Part shown: positions 1 through 9,053 of the stretch, piece after piece | Numbering within the stretch: position 1 is the stretch's first letter | Layout of the letters: every line of letters starts with the position of its first letter | DNA from: an uncultured Collinsella sp. | Lineage (GTDB): Bacteria; Actinomycetota; Coriobacteriia; Coriobacteriales; Coriobacteriaceae | NCBI GenBank assembly: GCA_900754745.1 | Contig: CAAEEB010000010.1 | Location: 1 to 56,472, forward strand | Length of the DNA stretch: 56,472 bases | Direction of reading: 5' to 3' | Program-made: the position numbers and the translations under genes | Notes under the pieces: model-generated | The model's database searches: none | What the model was told of the DNA's origin: nothing | The model's input: only the letters and a program-made list of their open reading frames with translations

Positions 1-421
1 CGATGCGCGCCTTGGTGTCAAAGCGGAGCTTTCCGCAGGTTAAAACTATGTCGCTTTGTGTAAAGCGTCTGAGGGTAAGGCTGCGGATCCTTGCCGCAAG
101 CTCGTCCAGATGAAACGGCTTGGTGAGGTAATCGTTGGCGCCGGCATCGAGTCCAGCGACTTTATCGGATACTTCGCCACGTGCGGACAGAATCAGTACC
201 TTAGTCTCGCAGTCAGTTTTCCTAAGTTCCCTGAGTACGGTCATGCCGTCGATGCGGGGAAGGTTGAGGTCGAGTACCACGAGGTCAAAGGCATCAACGT
301 CCAGTAGGTCGAGCGCCTCCTGTCCGTCGTGACAGCAGTCGACGCTGTATGCCAGGTTTCGCAAGCTGCGCGCAATTGCGTCACACAGCGCCCGCTCGTC
401 CTCGACGATCAAAATACGCAT
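1..421 (-). CDS. OmpR/PhoB-family response regulator, 3' part cut by the window edge
   Basis: The frame opens with ATG at 421 and reads without a stop to base 1, so only the N-terminal ~140 residues are visible. They form a receiver domain: an acidic pair in IVEDE near residue 8, the phospho-acceptor Asp in VLDLNLP near residue 51, the Ser of LILSARG near 80 and the Lys of LTKPF near 102. This spacing and the LRR linker that follows fit a winged-helix OmpR-type regulator whose DNA-binding domain lies beyond the edge. It is divergent from the redox operon starting at 509 with about 87 bp between them, so it may control that operon. A partner kinase would probably lie further left. The family is clear; the target is inference. 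Confidence 0.9.
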   Translation of the reverse strand, partial: MRILIVEDERALCDAIARSLRNLAYSVDCCHDGQEALDLLDVDAFDLVVLDLNLPRIDGMTVLRELRKTDCETKVLILSARGEVSDKVAGLDAGANDYLTKPFHLDELAARIRSLTLRRFTQSDIVLTCGKLRFDTKARI

Positions 422-451
422 AACAGTCTCCTTGCACATTCCAAATCGCGC

Positions 452-479
452 TTAACACGGATTTTATAGTCGATATGGT
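452..479 (+). promoter_or_regulatory. Candidate promoter for the redox operon
   Basis: TTAACA at 452-457 and TATGGT at 474-479 are 16 bp apart in the short gap between the divergent response regulator and the CXXC peptide gene. The position suits transcription of the rightward operon. The match to consensus is modest. Confidence 0.35.
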
Positions 480-508
480 CCAATGGTCGCGTAACGAAAG
501 GAGTGGTC

Positions 509-658
509 GTGTTGTTCAAAGCGGTAAAACCCGTGGTACAGGTCGCTTTGTTGATCGTCGGAATTGCCATGGTGTGCTTTGGCGTTATGCGTGGCGAGGC
601 GGATGCCGTGCTGGCCAAAGCGATTAGGCTGTGCTTGGAGTGTATCGGAATTGGATAA
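509..658 (+). CDS. CD1871A-type small CXXC membrane peptide
   Basis: A 49-residue protein starting at GTG 509, preceded by AAAGGAG at 497-503. It has one hydrophobic helix (about residues 8-22, around VALLIVGIAMVCFG), a short R-G-E loop and a C-terminal CLECIGIG containing a CXXC pair. This matches the small CD1871A family of clostridia and relatives, which are typically encoded beside membrane 4Fe-4S proteins. The stop codon at 656-658 overlaps the start of the following NapH-like gene, implying translational coupling. The biochemical role is unknown. A membrane-tethered dithiol handing electrons between the ferredoxin and the thioredoxin lipoprotein downstream is inference only. Confidence 0.8.
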   Translation: MLFKAVKPVVQVALLIVGIAMVCFGVMRGEADAVLAKAIRLCLECIGIG

Positions 659-1553
659 AAGAGAAAACACTGCGTCGCATGTTTTGGCTCGATTTCGCGG
701 ATTCATTCAGGCGGCGGCGACGCTCGTCACCAACATTCACCTGCCAAACTTTGCCAAAGGCAGCATCTATCAGGGCGCGGGAAAAACAGTCTGCGTACCT
801 GGACTTAATTGCTATTCGTGCCCCGCGGCATCGGGTGCGTGCCCCATCGGGTCGTTCCAGGCGGTGGTAGGTTCATCCAAGTTCAACTTCTCTTACTACG
901 TCACCGGTACGCTCATTTTGCTCGGCGTGCTGCTGGGACGCTTTGTATGTGGGTTTTTGTGCCCGTTTGGCTGGCTGCAGGAACTGCTTCACAAGATCCC
1001 CGGCAAAAAGCTTTCGACAAAAAGGCTCAAGGCGCTTACGTATATCAAATACGTTGTGCTGCTATTTGCTGTGGTATTGCTGCCTGTGCTGGTGGCCAAC
1101 GACCTGGGGATGGGAGATCCGTTCTTTTGCAAGTACATCTGTCCACAGGGTGTGCTCGAGGGCGCCATTCCGCTGGCCATTGCCAACGCCGGCATTCGAT
1201 CTGCGCTGGGGCAGCTCTTTACCTGGAAACTTGCCGTTCTCATTGCCGTGGTAGTGCTGAGCGTTTTGTTCTATCGCCCCTTCTGCAAATGGATTTGCCC
1301 GCTCGGCGCATTCTATGCGCTCATGAATAGGGTGTCCCTACTGGGGATTCGGGTTGACGCATGCAAATGTGTCTCGTGCGGCAAGTGCTCAAAGGTTTGT
1401 CAGATGGACGTTGATGTGGTCCGCGCACCCAATCATGCCGAATGCATCCGGTGCGGAAAGTGCATCGGGGCCTGTCCCGTCGATGCCATTAGCTATCGCT
1501 ATGGCCTGGATGTGTCGGCGGAAAAGCTCCCCTTGACCGCCGATAAAAAGTAA
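651..1553 (+). CDS. NapH/YccM-like membrane 4Fe-4S protein
   Basis: About 300 residues from a probable TTG start at 651, overlapping the previous stop by 8 bases, with GGAG at 637-640. The frame is open further upstream but that part lies inside the CXXC peptide gene. Several membrane helices carry Cys pairs typical of the NapH/CcoG group: CGFLCP, CKYICP and CKWICP. Two classical ferredoxin motifs follow at the cytoplasmic C terminus: C240, C243, C246, C250 and C265, C268, C271, C275. An early loop contains CYSCPAASGACP. Such proteins pass electrons between the quinone or ferredoxin pool and periplasmic redox partners. Together with the CXXC peptide before it and the thioredoxin lipoprotein after it, a transmembrane reductant relay is likely. 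The final acceptor is not visible here. Confidence 0.88.
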   Translation: MDKRENTASHVLARFRGFIQAAATLVTNIHLPNFAKGSIYQGAGKTVCVPGLNCYSCPAASGACPIGSFQAVVGSSKFNFSYYVTGTLILLGVLLGRFVCGFLCPFGWLQELLHKIPGKKLSTKRLKALTYIKYVVLLFAVVLLPVLVANDLGMGDPFFCKYICPQGVLEGAIPLAIANAGIRSALGQLFTWKLAVLIAVVVLSVLFYRPFCKWICPLGAFYALMNRVSLLGIRVDACKCVSCGKCSKVCQMDVDVVRAPNHAECIRCGKCIGACPVDAISYRYGLDVSAEKLPLTADKK

Positions 1554-1582
1554 ACAAGCTTCGACAAAACGGAGGAATGACT

Positions 1583-2554
1583 ATGAAGCTTTCTAAGATT
1601 GCGGCCCTGTTTATGGTGCCGGTGCTGGCCTTGTGCCTTGTGGCGTGTTCGGCGCCTGGTGGCAATGCGAGCGAATCTGCGGGCTCAGATCCTAAGATCG
1701 CAGAACTCACTGCGCAGAAGCCGGCCAATGCCGACGAGGCTGCCGAGCTGTATGCGAAGCTCATGCAAAAGGAGAACGAGATCTTTTCGAGTGATAACGC
1801 GCTGTGGGAAAAGGTATTCAATGCGGCAAATAAAGACTCGGCAATGATTGAGGACGGCAGCAATTACGGCGATTTTCTGCTCAAGACCATCGACGGCGCC
1901 AAGGATGAGTTCACGGCGGATGAGCTTAAGACACTCAAGGCCGGTGCACAGCAGATTAAGGAGATCGAGGACAAGCTCGAGAGCCTGGAGAAGGAGTTCC
2001 CCGGCTGTGGAAGCACGCCGAGCGCAGGCGAGAGCGTCGACGCTTCGGCTGCTGGCATGACGGCTGGTGCCAATGCTTCGAGCGAGGCGACGAAGTTCCC
2101 CAGCTTTACGGGCAAGGACCTGGATGGCAATGACGTGAGCAGCGACGAGCTGTTCTCTAAGAACAAGGTCACCGTCATGAACTTCTGGTTTACCACTTGC
2201 AAGCCGTGCGTGGGTGAGCTGGGCGATCTTGAGAAACTGAATCAGGAGCTTGCCAAGAAGGGCGGCCAGGTCGTGGGCGTCAATTCCTTTACGCTCGATG
2301 GCAACAAGGGCGAGATTGCAGACGCGAAGGACGTGCTGAGCAAGAAGGGCGTGACATATAAGAACATCTGGTTCAAGTCGGATAGCGAGGCCGGTAAGTT
2401 TACGTCAAATTTGTTCTCGTTCCCGACAACGTATGTCATCGATCAGAATGGCAACATCGTAGGGGAGCCCATCGTGGGAGCCATCAGCTCCGCCGAGCAG
2501 CGCGCGGCACTCGACAAGCTTATCGACCAGGCGATTGCGAATAGCGAGCAGTAG
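1583..2554 (+). CDS. TlpA/ResA-like thioredoxin-fold lipoprotein
   Basis: Start chosen at ATG 1583 because GGAGGA at 1571-1576 is 6 bases upstream; the ATG at 1577 is too close. The 323-residue product has a lipoprotein signal peptide with lipobox L-V-A-C (C22). A helical, charged region of about 110 residues and a Ser/Ala-rich linker follow. The C-terminal thioredoxin/AhpC-TSA domain (about 165-320) has the active site C206-K-P-C209 and the cis-Pro context FPTTYVID. It should be anchored outside the membrane and act as an extracytoplasmic thiol-disulfide oxidoreductase. It is 29 bp after the Fe-S protein gene and is probably its redox partner. The long N-terminal extension is not part of minimal TlpA proteins. 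Confidence 0.88.
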   Translation: MKLSKIAALFMVPVLALCLVACSAPGGNASESAGSDPKIAELTAQKPANADEAAELYAKLMQKENEIFSSDNALWEKVFNAANKDSAMIEDGSNYGDFLLKTIDGAKDEFTADELKTLKAGAQQIKEIEDKLESLEKEFPGCGSTPSAGESVDASAAGMTAGANASSEATKFPSFTGKDLDGNDVSSDELFSKNKVTVMNFWFTTCKPCVGELGDLEKLNQELAKKGGQVVGVNSFTLDGNKGEIADAKDVLSKKGVTYKNIWFKSDSEAGKFTSNLFSFPTTYVIDQNGNIVGEPIVGAISSAEQRAALDKLIDQAIANSEQ

Positions 2555-2631
2555 AAAACGCGTAAAGCATAGCGAGGATCGTGTGTCGCTGTGCGAAGTA
2601 GTCCGCTACCTTTCAAGACAAGCTCCACCAT

Positions 2632-2660
2632 GTAGAGGTCCCGCTCGGGACCTCTTCTTT
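2632..2660 (+). terminator. Rho-independent terminator after the redox operon
   Basis: An AGAGGTCCC / GGGACCTCT stem with a 4-base loop followed by TCTTTT, about 80 bp after the tlpA-like stop codon and before the ABC transporter gene. Confidence 0.75.
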
Positions 2661-2807
2661 TGGGCGCCGTCCCGTTCGTTTTTTGATGCGGTTCCCTACA
2701 TTCCTCACTGGCGCCGGCAAAAAATGGGGATAGAGTAGGACAAACGCGTCGAATACGAACGGCGGAGGAGAGCGGGCAGGGTGCCTGCGCAGGAGAGGTT
2801 GCCGTCC

Positions 2808-5800
2808 ATGCTGGAGCTCAAAGGAATTTGCAAAAGGTACGTTACGCAGTCGTTTACGCAGGTGGCGCTCGACAACGTAAGCCTGTCTTTTCGCGACAAC
2901 GAGTTCGTGGCCATTCTGGGTCCCTCGGGTTCGGGTAAAACCACGATGCTCAACGTTATCGGCGGACTCGACCACTTTGACTCGGGCGACCTGCTGATCG
3001 ACGGTATTTCGACTAAGGACTTTCACGACCGCGATTGGGACGCCTATCGTAACAACCGCATCGGCTTTGTGTTCCAGAGCTATAACCTCATTCTGCATCA
3101 GACCATTTTGGAAAACGTGGAGCTGGCGCTCACGCTCACGGGCGTGGGGCATGCCGAGCGCCGCCAACGTGCGCGCGAGGCGTTGGAGAAAGTCGGCCTG
3201 GGCGAGCACGTTAACAAGCGCCCGAGCCAGCTTTCGGGCGGGCAGATGCAGCGCGTGGCCATCGCCCGTGCCCTAATCAACGATCCCGAGATTGTGCTGG
3301 CCGACGAGCCGACCGGCGCTTTGGATTCAACGACATCCGTACAGGTTATGGATTTGCTCAAAGACGTTGCGCGTGACCGCCTGGTTATCATGGTCACGCA
3401 CAATCCCGAGCTGGCGTATCAGTACGCCACGCGTATCGTCAATCTGGCGGACGGCAAGATCACCGACGATTCCGACCCCTTTGGTGCTGCCAAGGCCGCG
3501 CGTCGCGAGGCAAAGCCTACGCGCAAAACCTCGATGAGCTTTGTGACGGCGCTGGGGCTTTCTGCCCGAAACCTCATGACCAAGAAGGGCCGCACGGCCA
3601 TGACTGCCTTTGCGGGCTCGATTGGCATTATCGGTATCGCGGCGATTCTGGCGCTGTCCAATGGCGTGAACAATTACATCAAAAAGGTCGAGGAGGACAC
3701 GCTCTCGAGTTACCCGCTTACGATCTCCAAGCAGGACTACGACCTGTCGTCCATGATGGGCGGACAGGGGGCCGCGGATGATGGCTCGTCTGAAAGCGTG
3801 GATTCGTCCGACGACAGTGTCGGCGGCAAGGCTAAGGGAACCGATAAGATTCCCGTGGTCACGGCCGTAAAGGATATGTTTGCGAGCGTTAAGTCCAACG
3901 ACATGACGAGCTTTAAGGCATGGCTCGATGCCGGTGGCGACGGCATCGATAAAGAGGTCAACGCCATTCAGTACGGCTACGGTGTATCGCCGGTTGTCTA
4001 TCGTGCGGGTAAGGGCGACAAGAAGCCCGTTCGGCTTGTTCCCAACGCCATGACCGAGGCCATGAGCGGAGGCGCGAGCTCGGCGGCAACGGTGAGCATG
4101 GAATCCATGGGAACCTCGGTCTTTAACGAGATGATTGACGACCAGAGCCTGCTCGACAGCCAGTACGATGTCGTCGCCGGTCATTGGCCCACGTCTGCCA
4201 ACGAAGCCGTGATGGTGCTTTCGAGCCGCGGCACGGTGGGCGACTATACGCTCTATAGCATCGGTGCGCTGGATATCGATGAGCTCAACGATCTGGTAAA
4301 CAGCGCTATGACGGCTGACGGTGGGGTCGAAACGCCCGAGACCGGCACCGACTTTACCTACGACGATGCGCTGTCTACCACGTTTAAGGTGCTGTCGCCG
4401 GCTGATGCGTATCGCAAAAACGAAGAGACCGGCATGTGGACTGACATGTCTGACGATGCCGACTTTATGACGGCCAAGGTTGCCGCCGGCATTGACGTGC
4501 GCATTGTGGGCGTGGTGCGACCTAACGAGACGGCCAACGCGAGCGCATTGACCCCGGGCATTGCCTATACGCATGCGCTGACCCGCCAGCTTATGGAGCG
4601 CGCCGCAAATTCGCAGATTGTGCAGGAGCAGCTTGCTCACCCCGAGACGGATGTCTTTACGGGTAAGTCTTTCGATGAGCTGCAAGGCGAGGCCAAACAG
4701 GGCGTGGATCTGGGCAGCATGTTCAGTGTGGACGAGGCGGCGCTCAAGAGCGCGTTCTCGTTCGATACGTCTGCGCTCTCGGGTGCGGCTGGCGGCGGCA
4801 TTGATCTAACGGGCATCGATCTGTCGGGTCTGGACATTGACCTTTCGGGCGTTGGGAAGGACATCGACTTCAGCGACATCATGGCCAAAGCGCCAGCCCC
4901 AGATTTCTCGGGTATCTTTGACGGTCTGGAACTTACGCCTGAGCAAATGCAGCAGGTGGGAATGCTTGCCAACCAGCTGTTTGAGGGCTTTTTGCAGTCT
5001 GATCAGTTTAGGGCGCTGACACCCGAAGATCTTAAGGACACGTCAAAGCTTGCCGCCGCGTTCTCGGCGTATCTTGAGAGTGATACGGCAGCCCAGCAAA
5101 TCCTGGCCCAGCTCAAAGCGCTCGGCGGCGATGCCTTGGCCGAGCGCCTGCAACAGGCGATGACCGACTATGTGCAAAAGCAGCTGGCTCCATATCTGCA
5201 GCAGGCTATGGATCAGGTGATGAAGTCGATCGGCGATCAAATTGCGGTGACGGTGTCAGCTCAGCTCAAGGCGGGCGCGGCAGGGCTCATGGACCAGATG
5301 GCGACGCAGATGTCTTCGAGTTTTGCCAACCTGGCGAGCGCCATGCACGTGGATGCGAGTGCCTTTGCTCATGCCATCTACTTCAACATGGACGCCGAGG
5401 ACCTGAGTTCGCTCATGATGAGCTATGCCAAGGCTTCGAAGCTCACCTACGACAACAATCTGACCACGTTGGGCTATGCGGATGAGGCAGACCCCATCTC
5501 GGTCAAGATTTTCCCGCGCGACTTTGAGGCCAAGGAGCGCGTACTCGATCACATCGATGCGTACAACAAGCAGGTCAAAGCCGCCGGCCACGACGAGCAG
5601 GCAATCTCGTACACCGACTACATGGGCATTATCATGGGTTCGGTGACCGACATCGTGAACACCATCAGCTTGGTGCTGATCGCGTTCGTGAGTATCAGTC
5701 TGGTGGTGAGCTCCATCATGATCGGCATCATCACCTACATCAGCGTGCTGGAGCGCAAAAAGGAGATTGGCATCCTGCGCGCGATCGGCGCGTCAAAGCG

Positions 5801-6065
5801 CAACGTGGCCAACGTATTCAATGCCGAGACCTTTATTGAAGGCCTCATTGCCGGCGTCTTTGCCATTGTCGTTGTGGTGCTCGTGAGCTTCCCGGTCAAT
5901 GCCTGGGCGCTTGCGGCCAAACAGGTCCCCAACCTGATGAGCCTGCCCGTGCAGGATGCGCTGGTGCTCATCGCGATTTCGGTGCTGTTGACGGTTGTCG
6001 CCGGCCTGCTGCCGGCCCGTAGCGCATCCAAGAAAGACCCCGTGGAAGCTCTGCGCTCCGAATAA
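2808..6065 (+). CDS. MacB-like ABC transporter, fused ATPase and FtsX-type permease
   Basis: 1085 residues from ATG 2808 (AGGAGAGG at 2791-2798). Residues 1-225 are a complete LolD/MacB-type ATPase: Walker A GPSGSGKT at 38-45, signature LSGGQ at 142-146, DEPTG at 166-170 and switch His198. A linker leads to TM1 (about 263-285), then an extracytoplasmic region of about 650 residues. The C terminus (about 940-1085) holds three more helices with the [14 protein letters not shown] motif of FtsX permeases. Typical MacB proteins are about 650 residues, so the external part is roughly 400 residues larger. It includes a short run of Gly-Ile/Leu-Asp-Leu repeats and long amphipathic helices. The family moves peptides, lipoproteins or drugs or transmits mechanical signals; the substrate is unknown. 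It appears monocistronic, and its stop codon overlaps a hairpin repeat. Confidence 0.9.
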   Translation: MLELKGICKRYVTQSFTQVALDNVSLSFRDNEFVAILGPSGSGKTTMLNVIGGLDHFDSGDLLIDGISTKDFHDRDWDAYRNNRIGFVFQSYNLILHQTILENVELALTLTGVGHAERRQRAREALEKVGLGEHVNKRPSQLSGGQMQRVAIARALINDPEIVLADEPTGALDSTTSVQVMDLLKDVARDRLVIMVTHNPELAYQYATRIVNLADGKITDDSDPFGAAKAARREAKPTRKTSMSFVTALGLSARNLMTKKGRTAMTAFAGSIGIIGIAAILALSNGVNNYIKKVEEDTLSSYPLTISKQDYDLSSMMGGQGAADDGSSESVDSSDDSVGGKAKGTDKIPVVTAVKDMFASVKSNDMTSFKAWLDAGGDGIDKEVNAIQYGYGVSPVVYRAGKGDKKPVRLVPNAMTEAMSGGASSAATVSMESMGTSVFNEMIDDQSLLDSQYDVVAGHWPTSANEAVMVLSSRGTVGDYTLYSIGALDIDELNDLVNSAMTADGGVETPETGTDFTYDDALSTTFKVLSPADAYRKNEETGMWTDMSDDADFMTAKVAAGIDVRIVGVVRPNETANASALTPGIAYTHALTRQLMERAANSQIVQEQLAHPETDVFTGKSFDELQGEAKQGVDLGSMFSVDEAALKSAFSFDTSALSGAAGGGIDLTGIDLSGLDIDLSGVGKDIDFSDIMAKAPAPDFSGIFDGLELTPEQMQQVGMLANQLFEGFLQSDQFRALTPEDLKDTSKLAAAFSAYLESDTAAQQILAQLKALGGDALAERLQQAMTDYVQKQLAPYLQQAMDQVMKSIGDQIAVTVSAQLKAGAAGLMDQMATQMSSSFANLASAMHVDASAFAHAIYFNMDAEDLSSLMMSYAKASKLTYDNNLTTLGYADEADPISVKIFPRDFEAKERVLDHIDAYNKQVKAAGHDEQAISYTDYMGIIMGSVTDIVNTISLVLIAFVSISLVVSSIMIGIITYISVLERKKEIGILRAIGASKRNVANVFNAETFIEGLIAGVFAIVVVVLVSFPVNAWALAAKQVPNLMSLPVQDALVLIAISVLLTVVAGLLPARSASKKDPVEALRSE

Positions 6066-6096
6066 TGTGACAAAGGGACAGCCCCTTTGTCACATT
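6064..6096. repeat. Hairpin repeat, TGTGACAAAGGG family, copy 1
   Basis: Two 14-bp perfect inverted arms (6064-6077 and 6083-6096) enclose ACAGC. The left arm overlaps the TAA stop codon of the ABC transporter gene. Related copies are at 7673-7703 and 39094-39126. It could also act as a terminator but has no T run after it. Confidence 0.85.
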
Positions 6097-6110
6097 GAGC
6101 GGCTTGTAAA

Positions 6111-6294
6111 TCGAGGTCTAATACTTTTCCGAGAAGTGAACGAGTGAAAATGGACCCCCGAAGCATCGACACTTTTGAGATGCAATTTCCTGCGGTTTTG
6201 TCAGCCAAATCCTGCGGTTTTGACGTCTGAAAATGTCGATGCTTCGGGGGTCCAAAAACGGTCGTTCACTTCTCGGAAAAGTATTAGACCTCGA
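6111..6294. repeat. Long palindromic element, copy 1
   Basis: A perfect 33-bp inverted repeat (6111-6143 and 6262-6294) encloses symmetrical 7-base spacers, then a perfect 21-bp inner inverted repeat (6151-6171 and 6234-6254), then a 62-base centre. The centre holds two identical 13-mers at 6188-6200 and 6210-6222, 22 bp apart. The inner 19 bp of the outer arm, starting at TTTTCCGAG, recur in the copy at 19275-19460. The outermost 14 bp differ there. There is no ORF of note. It is MITE-like or could encode a long structured RNA; no transposase is present in the window. Confidence 0.85.
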
Positions 6295-6336
6295 GATATA
6301 GACGATGTTTGCGAGCAGCAATTAGAGCGTAAGCCT

Positions 6337-7470
6337 TCAGTTCTTCTTTGCAGAGAGCATGAGCCTAATTTCCGGATGGGTGTACTCGTCGAACTCTTCT
6401 TTGGGCTCGGTGTCAAAGGTGTAGTACGACTTGATAGATTCGTCCTCCGTCTTGATGCTGATTTCTTCATATAGGGATCCGGCTAAAAATGCCTGTTTAA
6501 ATTCATCCGACAGGCTGCATGGCGTGAGGAGGCCCGGTGTGGCAACGGAAATGTCCAACCCGTTGAGCGGGGCACAGAGCGTCGCGATGTCCTGCTCGGC
6601 GCGGGCGAGGTTGTCTGCAAGGCTTGCCTCGGGGTCGATCTGGCTGGTGTAATCGACGTCCGTGAGCATGCCGTCTGCATCGAAAGAAAGGTAGACATAG
6701 GCTGCCTGAGCGCCAAGGTCGTTATCGCGCAGATAGCCGATAATGCGGTAGCCGTAGTCGTGATACGACTCGTATGGGTCGTCTGCCGCGACGCGTTCGC
6801 ACGCGGGCTCCAAGGCATCTTGCGCGATGGCAAGCTGCTCGGCGGCTGCAGTCTTTCTCGCCTGAAGCTCGTTATTTCCCTGGACAAACTGCGGGATGTA
6901 GACGCCAATCAACACAATGGCGGGCACCACTGCGAGAGCTATGACCTGCTTCTTGACGCTTGGAATCGTCACGCCGTATGCGTTTGCCATGGCCTCGGCA
7001 TTGCTCGAGGTCTCGGCTAGCACGTCTGCCGCAGTGGCAACTGCCCCTACGGCGCCGGCGACCTCCGCGGCGCCGCCCAGATTGCGCGCGAGATCGTTAT
7101 CACTGTTCTTGAGCAGGCGGCCGGCAGCTTGCGTGGCGAGCACGCCGGCGACCTCCGCGGAGCGGTCCTTGTTGGTCTGGGCTACCGCAAGCCTGCTCTG
7201 CAGCTCCTTCCACTGTTTGCCCTGCATTCCAAAGCGCGGCGCAAGAGCGCAATAGCAAAAGACGACGAGTTCGATTACGGTGAGTGCGATGGCGGTATAT
7301 ATGCCCGCGGGTTGGAATTCCTTTTGGTGGAACGCGATATCGTTGATCATTTGGAGCGGCAGCATGAGCAGACATGCTACGAACGACATGACGAGTGCGG
7401 TCGCTGCGATCTTGGGGTATGTGCAGTACCGCTGGATGCGTTTCTTTTCTTGTTCGGTGAGCTGCTGCAT
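6337..7470 (-). CDS. Membrane protein of unknown function
   Basis: 377 residues; start at ATG 7470 with GAGG upstream, though the frame stays open further. Two hydrophobic helices lie near the N terminus (about residues 16-40 and 53-75). A cytoplasmic-looking Ala-rich region follows (about 80-175), then a third helix around IALAVVPAIVLIGVYIP. The rest is a soluble C-terminal domain of about 165 residues containing two DP-rich helical segments and a YHDYGYRIIGYLRD stretch. I do not recognise the family. It stands alone between repeats and is divergent from the dihydrouridine synthase gene. The C-terminal part is probably extracytoplasmic, judged only from helix count. Confidence 0.75.
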   Translation of the reverse strand: MQQLTEQEKKRIQRYCTYPKIAATALVMSFVACLLMLPLQMINDIAFHQKEFQPAGIYTAIALTVIELVVFCYCALAPRFGMQGKQWKELQSRLAVAQTNKDRSAEVAGVLATQAAGRLLKNSDNDLARNLGGAAEVAGAVGAVATAADVLAETSSNAEAMANAYGVTIPSVKKQVIALAVVPAIVLIGVYIPQFVQGNNELQARKTAAAEQLAIAQDALEPACERVAADDPYESYHDYGYRIIGYLRDNDLGAQAAYVYLSFDADGMLTDVDYTSQIDPEASLADNLARAEQDIATLCAPLNGLDISVATPGLLTPCSLSDEFKQAFLAGSLYEEISIKTEDESIKSYYTFDTEPKEEFDEYTHPEIRLMLSAKKN

Positions 7471-7672
7471 GGGGGCCTCGACTCTCATCGTTTTTCGGGG
7501 GCGATGCACACGCACTCTTGAGTATAGATGAGTGGGGGAGCTGCTGCGGGGCGGCCCTACTTGCTGTTCGTGGACACCGTTCACCTTCGTTGCGCAGGGA
7601 TGGTTGGAGGGCTGGTTGGCGTCAAGTAACTGCCTCCGCCTTGTGGGCCACCTCAAGGACAAGGCATAATGC

Positions 7673-7703
7673 ATGTGACAAAGGGGCAGTCCCTTTGCCG
7701 CAT
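7673..7703. repeat. Hairpin repeat, TGTGACAAAGGG family, copy 2
   Basis: An imperfect copy of the repeat at 6064-6096 with a GGGGCAGTCCC core; the right arm reads TTTGCCGCAT, giving one G-T pair and one mismatch. It lies immediately upstream of the dihydrouridine synthase gene, within its leader or promoter. Confidence 0.75.
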
Positions 7704-7723
7704 TGATCTGAGGGTAGATATTG

Positions 7724-8677
7724 ATGATTCTATCGTTGGCCCCCATGGAGGGGATTACCGGGCATGTGTTCCGTCGCGTGCATGCGGAGTGCTTCGGCGC
7801 GCTCGATTGCTATTACACGCCGTTTTTGCCGCCGCCGCGGGTTGGCAACCGTTTTGGTGGCAAGGCGTTTAAAGAGGTCGACCCTGTCAATAACCAGGGG
7901 CTCAACGTTGTGCCTCAGTTGATGTCCAAGAACGCGGACGAGTTTGTGTGGGCGGCGCAGGTGCTCGCCGACATGTGCTATCGCGAGGTCAATCTCAACT
8001 TGGGTTGTCCTTCGGGAACGGTTGTCGCAAAGGGCAAGGGCTCGGGTTTCTTACGTAATCTCGACGAGCTCGAGGTGTTCTTGGGCGATGTGTGCGAGCG
8101 CTCGCCGTTACCGGTATCGGTAAAAACCAGGCTGGGGTTGGAACGCGATGACGAGTATGAGCGTGTGCTCGATCTGTATTGCCGCATGCCGCTGGCAGAG
8201 CTGATCGTGCATCCGCGCGTGCAAAAGGACCGCTATACGGGCTCGCCGCGCAAGGAGTTTTACGGCGAGACGCTGGAACGTGCGCCATTTCCGGTGGCAT
8301 ACAACGGCGACATTTTTGATCTTGAGGATATGGACGCGCTGGTGGAGGCCTATCCCGGCACGCGCCATGTGATGCTGGGGCGTGGCTTGCTCGCGAACCC
8401 CGCTCTGGCTCGTATGGTCAACGGCGGTCCTGCTGCCACGGCTGCTGAGCTGCAGCGTTTCCACGACACGCTGTTTGCGACATATGCAGAAGGGATTGGC
8501 GGCAATGCGGTCTTTCGCATGAAGGAGTGGTGGTTCTACGCCAAATGCGCTTTCGCCGACCCCGCTACCGTTCACAAGCTCGTACGCAAGACTAAAAAGG
8601 TCGACGAATACCGCGCCGCCGTCGATCGCGTCTTTCGCGAGCAGCCACTTGCACCTATAGCCCGCTTCCACGGCTAG
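7724..8677 (+). CDS. dus: tRNA-dihydrouridine synthase
   Basis: 317 residues from ATG 7724; a TTG lies just upstream, and GAGGG sits about 10 bases before. It is a flavin-dependent enzyme reducing uridine to dihydrouridine in tRNA. Family signatures are the opening LAPMEGITGHVFR, the NLNLGCPSG motif with catalytic Cys95 near the FMN, a KGKGSGFL loop, VSVKTRLG, and HPRVQ followed by GNGD-like YNGDIF. The length is normal for the family. The isoform (A, B or C type) cannot be set from sequence inspection alone. It is probably monocistronic, since hairpin repeats lie on both sides. Confidence 0.92.
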   Translation: MILSLAPMEGITGHVFRRVHAECFGALDCYYTPFLPPPRVGNRFGGKAFKEVDPVNNQGLNVVPQLMSKNADEFVWAAQVLADMCYREVNLNLGCPSGTVVAKGKGSGFLRNLDELEVFLGDVCERSPLPVSVKTRLGLERDDEYERVLDLYCRMPLAELIVHPRVQKDRYTGSPRKEFYGETLERAPFPVAYNGDIFDLEDMDALVEAYPGTRHVMLGRGLLANPALARMVNGGPAATAAELQRFHDTLFATYAEGIGGNAVFRMKEWWFYAKCAFADPATVHKLVRKTKKVDEYRAAVDRVFREQPLAPIARFHG

Positions 8678-8683
8678 CTAGCC

Positions 8684-8729
8684 ATTGGGGACGTTCTTTA
8701 ACGACTAGTCATTCAAGAACGTCCCCGAT
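8684..8729. repeat. Hairpin repeat, GGGGACGTTCTT family, copy 1
   Basis: Inverted arms ATTGGGGACGTTCTT (8684-8698) and AAGAACGTCCCCGAT (8715-8729) enclose a 16-base loop containing ACTAGT. It lies between the converging dus and glutaredoxin genes and could double as a bidirectional terminator. Copies recur at 15619-15674 and in a composite at 29579-29662. Confidence 0.8.
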
Positions 8730-8741
8730 GACTATGTTGTA

Positions 8742-8987
8742 CTAGAGCAGGTTCTTCTGTACCCACGCGATGATGTCGCTCGATTCGTAGAGCGGCTTGC
8801 CGTCGATGAACAGGCAGGGAACCTGGCGCTTTCCGCCGACGGCGATGAGCATCTGCTCGGCTTCGGTATCGGTCGAGATATTGCGCTCGGGAATGGTCAC
8901 GCCGTTATCGGCAAGGAAGCGCTTGACCTTTATGCAATACGGGCAGCCGGTCATAACGTACAGCGCGAGCTCATGATTAGTAGCCAT
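8742..8987 (-). CDS. Glutaredoxin-like protein
   Basis: 81 residues from ATG 8987, with GGAG about 6 bases upstream. A single-domain glutaredoxin fold with the dithiol active site C15-P-Y-C18, the cis-Pro loop QVPCLFID and a C-terminal SSDIIAWV helix. It would reduce disulfides in the cytoplasm; whether glutathione or thioredoxin reductase recharges it here is not visible. An extra Cys follows the cis-Pro (VPC). It probably has its own promoter. Confidence 0.9.
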   Translation of the reverse strand: MATNHELALYVMTGCPYCIKVKRFLADNGVTIPERNISTDTEAEQMLIAVGGKRQVPCLFIDGKPLYESSDIIAWVQKNLL

Positions 8988-9053
8988 AGGTCTCCAATCG
9001 GTTGCGGTTTTGATTGAAATACCCAAAGCCGCCGCGGTCTATGCGCGCGTCAA

